Positions 52,328 through 54,134 of a stretch of DNA of 54,134 nt are shown here, piece after piece (position 1 is the first letter of the stretch; every line of letters starts with the position of its first letter). The translations under genes were made by a program, and so were the position numbers. Source of the stretch: a bacterium. Its GTDB lineage: Bacteria; Latescibacterota; Latescibacteria; Latescibacterales; Latescibacteraceae. Under the pieces are notes generated by a model. The model saw only the letters and a list, made by a program, of their open reading frames with translations. It made no database searches and was not told the DNA's origin. The stretch lies in the NCBI GenBank assembly GCA_021372535.1, contig JAJFUH010000170.1, positions 1 to 54,134 on the forward strand. The letters are read 5' to 3'.

Positions 52328-52423
52328 TTATCTGATCTTTTTCTTATGTCTGTCTTTTCTTAGACGTTTTTTCCGTTTATGAGTGGCAATTTTATGGCGT
52401 TTCCGCTTCTTACCGCATGGCAC
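52328..52423 (-). CDS. mS38/bS22-like (AURKAIP1/COX24-domain) small ribosomal protein
   Basis: 31 residues, start GTG at 52423 with AAAGGAG six bases upstream. The sequence starts VPCGKKRKRHKIATHKR and ends RHKKKIR. It is almost entirely Lys/Arg/His and matches the short proteins with an AURKAIP1/COX24 domain (the family of mitochondrial mS38 and mycobacterial bS22) found in Bacteroidota and relatives. In those ribosomes the protein lies in the small subunit near the decoding region. The overlapping ATG two bases upstream is in another frame and does not give this protein. It sits between HU and tRNA-Arg, all on the minus strand, in a translation-related context. Confidence 0.85.
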   Translation of the reverse strand: MPCGKKRKRHKIATHKRKKRLRKDRHKKKIR

Positions 52424-52448
52424 ATGAATCTCCTTTCGTTATACGTCT

Positions 52449-52724
52449 CTATTCGGCGACTTCCTTTTTCATTTCACGGGAAGGCTTAAAAACCGGCTGT
52501 TTGCGGGCGGGAATCTTTACTTCCGCACCCGTTCTCGGATTACGCGCCGTACGGGGCGCTCTCTTGATATTATAAAACGTTCCAAAACCACGGATTTCCA
52601 GGGGATCATCCTTCTTGAGCGCATATTTCACCGAATCAAGAAATCCCTCGACCACTGCGCGAACATCGGTTTTGGTCAAACCTGTCTGGGAAGCTATTCG
52701 TGCGATGACGTCCGCCTTCGTCAT
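52449..52724 (-). CDS. HU-family DNA-binding protein
   Basis: 91 residues, the normal length of HU/IHF subunits. N-terminal helices (TKADVIARIASQTGLTKTDV), then the beta-arm region: EIRGFGTFYNIKRAPRTARN, PRTGAEVKIPARKQPVFKPS. The Pro in the arm (RNPRTG) is the conserved residue that intercalates in bent DNA. It is a nucleoid-architecture protein acting as a homodimer or heterodimer. AAAGGAG precedes the ATG. It lies 132 nt downstream of sppA and 25 nt before the mS38-like gene. Whether it is HU or IHF cannot be told from sequence alone. Confidence 0.96.
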   Translation of the reverse strand: MTKADVIARIASQTGLTKTDVRAVVEGFLDSVKYALKKDDPLEIRGFGTFYNIKRAPRTARNPRTGAEVKIPARKQPVFKPSREMKKEVAE

Positions 52725-52856
52725 GCTGAACTCCTTTCGGACGCTGCTTGTAAAATGTAAAAAAACAATTATTTTCTATCAATATGAGATACCATATATT
52801 CTCTCTGATTACGGCTTGCCGCCGAAAGCCTTCCCTAAAAGCCCCGGCTGCAATTA

Positions 52857-53729
52857 TTACATCAGATAGAGTAAATGCGGCTCTCCCTGTTCGAACTTAA
52901 GCCACTGCAACCTCGTAATACCATGAAGCAGCATATCTTCCCAGAACGTGCGGGTTTCTTTCAAAACCGGTGGATTTACACCAAGCCCCACCATGGTACC
53001 GGCGATATCGATGGCATCCTGATAGGTTCCCATCACATCGACCAGTCCGCGTTCCTTTGCCTGTCTGCCGGTGAAAACCCTGCCATCGGCAAACGACCGC
53101 ACGGTTTCGGCATCTATGTCACGCCCCTCGGAAACCGCAGTGACAAACTGGTCGTATGTATCCATGATCACGCTGTCAATGAGGGCTTTTTCCTCATCGG
53201 TCATCTTCCGGGCCGAACTACCAATGTCTTTGTATTTCCCTGACTTTCGCACAGGAAAATCGATTCCAACTTTTTTATAGAGATCCGAAAAGTCGGCAAA
53301 ATTGACTATGACGCCGATACTCCCGGTAATAGTACCCGGATTTGCAACTACGGTATCACACGCTGCGGCAATATAATAACCGCCGCTCGCTGCAACCGAA
53401 CCCATTGAGGCAACAATTTTCTTACCAGCATACCGGGCTTTGATAATGGTCTCGTATATCTCCTGCGAAGCAGCCACACCCCCGCCCGGAGTATCGAGCC
53501 GTATGACCACAGCCGGGATATTATTATTTTTCATATACCGTTCGAGCTTGTTCACCACTGATGCCGGACTGATGATGGGGCCGACGATCTCGATGACTGC
53601 CACGCGCTTCTGAGCGACACGAAAACCATCTGCACTCATTGACGAGAGCATGATCGTGACAATCAGAACGAATCCTAAAAAAAACATCAGGATAAAAAGC
53701 CCGAGCACAATATCCCGTTTATTCAGCAT
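52857..53729 (-). CDS. sppA: Signal peptide peptidase SppA (short type)
   Basis: 290 residues. An N-terminal membrane anchor (about 8-29) is followed by an S49 serine peptidase domain: VAVIEIVGPI, VVIRLDTPGGGVAASQEIY, the nucleophile Ser115 in SVAASGGYYIA, NPGTITGSIGV, and the general-base Lys in KSGKYKDIGS (near 162-171). It degrades residual signal peptides in the membrane. The length matches the short bacterial form (about 300), not the tandem 67K form of E. coli. A good promoter lies 33 nt upstream of the ATG. Downstream are HU and translation genes on the same strand. Confidence 0.96.
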   Translation of the reverse strand: MLNKRDIVLGLFILMFFLGFVLIVTIMLSSMSADGFRVAQKRVAVIEIVGPIISPASVVNKLERYMKNNNIPAVVIRLDTPGGGVAASQEIYETIIKARYAGKKIVASMGSVAASGGYYIAAACDTVVANPGTITGSIGVIVNFADFSDLYKKVGIDFPVRKSGKYKDIGSSARKMTDEEKALIDSVIMDTYDQFVTAVSEGRDIDAETVRSFADGRVFTGRQAKERGLVDVMGTYQDAIDIAGTMVGLGVNPPVLKETRTFWEDMLLHGITRLQWLKFEQGEPHLLYLM

Positions 53730-53761
53730 CGGTCATGCCTCAGTTACGATTTAGACTTAAA

Positions 53762-53790
53762 AATATAATTGTAATAATCACGAAAGTCAA
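53762..53790 (-). promoter_or_regulatory. Sigma70-type promoter for sppA
   Basis: On the minus strand TTGACT (53790-53785), a 17-nt spacer and TATATT (53767-53762) form a near-consensus promoter. The expected start near 53755 leaves a leader of about 26 nt before the sppA ATG. Confidence 0.7.
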
Positions 53791-53905
53791 TATCAAATAA
53801 ATGTTTCTGAAGATTTCCATTTCTCCCTTTTATCTTCTGTCATATGCCATATACCTGTCTTTTGGTTTTTCACACCTCTTTTGAGGGATGACCGGATACT
53901 TTTAT

Positions 53906-53934
53906 TTGACTCATGTACCGTTACGCGCTATATT
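53906..53934 (+). promoter_or_regulatory. Sigma70-type promoter for the right-edge lipoprotein gene
   Basis: TTGACT (53906-53911), a 17-nt spacer and TATATT (53929-53934) lie 50 nt before the ATG at 53985. The hexamers and spacing are the same as in the sppA promoter on the other strand. Confidence 0.7.
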
Positions 53935-53984
53935 CAGAAATCATTGAACTCTCCTGCCAATCCTTTGCATGAATCGATTGATAT

Positions 53985-54134
53985 ATGAGAAATGCTCCGG
54001 TTGTTGCGGCTGTAATTCTGACAGGGGCGGTTATCCTTTGGAATTGTGATAATAAAAGGGCATTCATTTCATCTCAGGTTCCCCTGTATACCGCCAGAAA
54101 AACGTCGGAACCTCCTGTCATCGATGGTGTACTC
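53985..54134 (+). CDS. Lipoprotein, probably with a family-9-like carbohydrate-binding domain; truncated by right edge
   Basis: 50 codons are present and the frame is open at the window edge. Residues 1-21 form a lipoprotein signal (MRNAPVVAAVILTGAVILWN, Cys21). The mature start reaches TARKTSEPPVIDGVL, which matches the N-terminus of CBM9-like domains (typical continuation: D-D-x-x-W), usually found in sugar- or heme-related exported proteins. A stop codon lies in frame just upstream (TGA at 53979), so 53985 is the only start. No Shine-Dalgarno site is visible. A promoter lies 50 nt upstream. Confidence 0.7.
   Translation, partial: MRNAPVVAAVILTGAVILWNCDNKRAFISSQVPLYTARKTSEPPVIDGVL

Overview
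The window looks like a chromosomal segment of an uncultured Gram-negative bacterium of the FCB group, possibly Latescibacterota or a relative. This is an inference from gene content and no 16S rRNA is present. The support is: a C-terminal sorting domain of the NPFNP/FlgD-Ig type used by type IX-like secretion; many lipoproteins with SUMF1-type domains; Tat-exported DUF362 and Gfo/Idh-like proteins; large envelope proteins with Ca-binding Asp/Asn repeats; and a 31-residue mS38/bS22-like ribosomal protein. Ribosome binding is Shine-Dalgarno driven (AAAGGAG-type sites), with several GTG starts.

Layout. (1) 1-4196, minus strand: a compact envelope operon of a caspase-fold protein that has lost both catalytic residues, a small beta-sandwich protein, a SUMF1-domain lipoprotein and a TPR protein that runs off the left edge. 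(2) 4855-18243, plus strand: a carbohydrate uptake and breakdown cluster with an RbsABC-type ABC importer, a beta-lactamase-fold serine hydrolase, a GxDLY/SGNH esterase, a DUF5703 GH95-like glycosidase, a TIM-barrel-like secreted protein, a D-2-hydroxyacid dehydrogenase and a sodium:solute symporter. (3) 18471-25625, minus strand: a Tat-exported DUF362 protein with a C-terminal sorting domain, a Mut7-C RNase-like protein, and an operon of B12-binding radical SAM enzyme, envelope protein and ComF. (4) 25914-28847: a TRAP transporter (DctP, Q, M). (5) 29112-34199: a second SUMF1 lipoprotein, a PolX/PHP protein whose polymerase site is degenerate, tRNA-Glu and a Tat-exported Gfo/Idh-like protein.

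(6) 34200-49900: mostly secreted or envelope proteins separated by long AT-rich stretches, including two large exported proteins, a second Tat-DUF362 protein, a transglutaminase-like protein, a SIS-like exported protein, and decayed genes (sorting-domain protein, HNH-type endonuclease tail, possible transposase tail). (7) 49983-53729, minus strand: a housekeeping block of sppA, HU, the mS38-like gene, tRNA-Arg, tRNA-Pro, surE, pcm, a YqaA-type membrane protein and a second tRNA-Pro. A new lipoprotein gene begins at the right edge.

Together the genes suggest a heterotroph that imports sugars and organic acids and invests heavily in exported proteins. The items most worth a second look are the pseudo-caspase operon, the PolX with an apparently dead polymerase palm, the Tat plus sorting-domain DUF362 fusion, the mS38-like micro-gene, and two families of short interspersed repeats. 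No CRISPR array, intact insertion sequence or prophage was seen.
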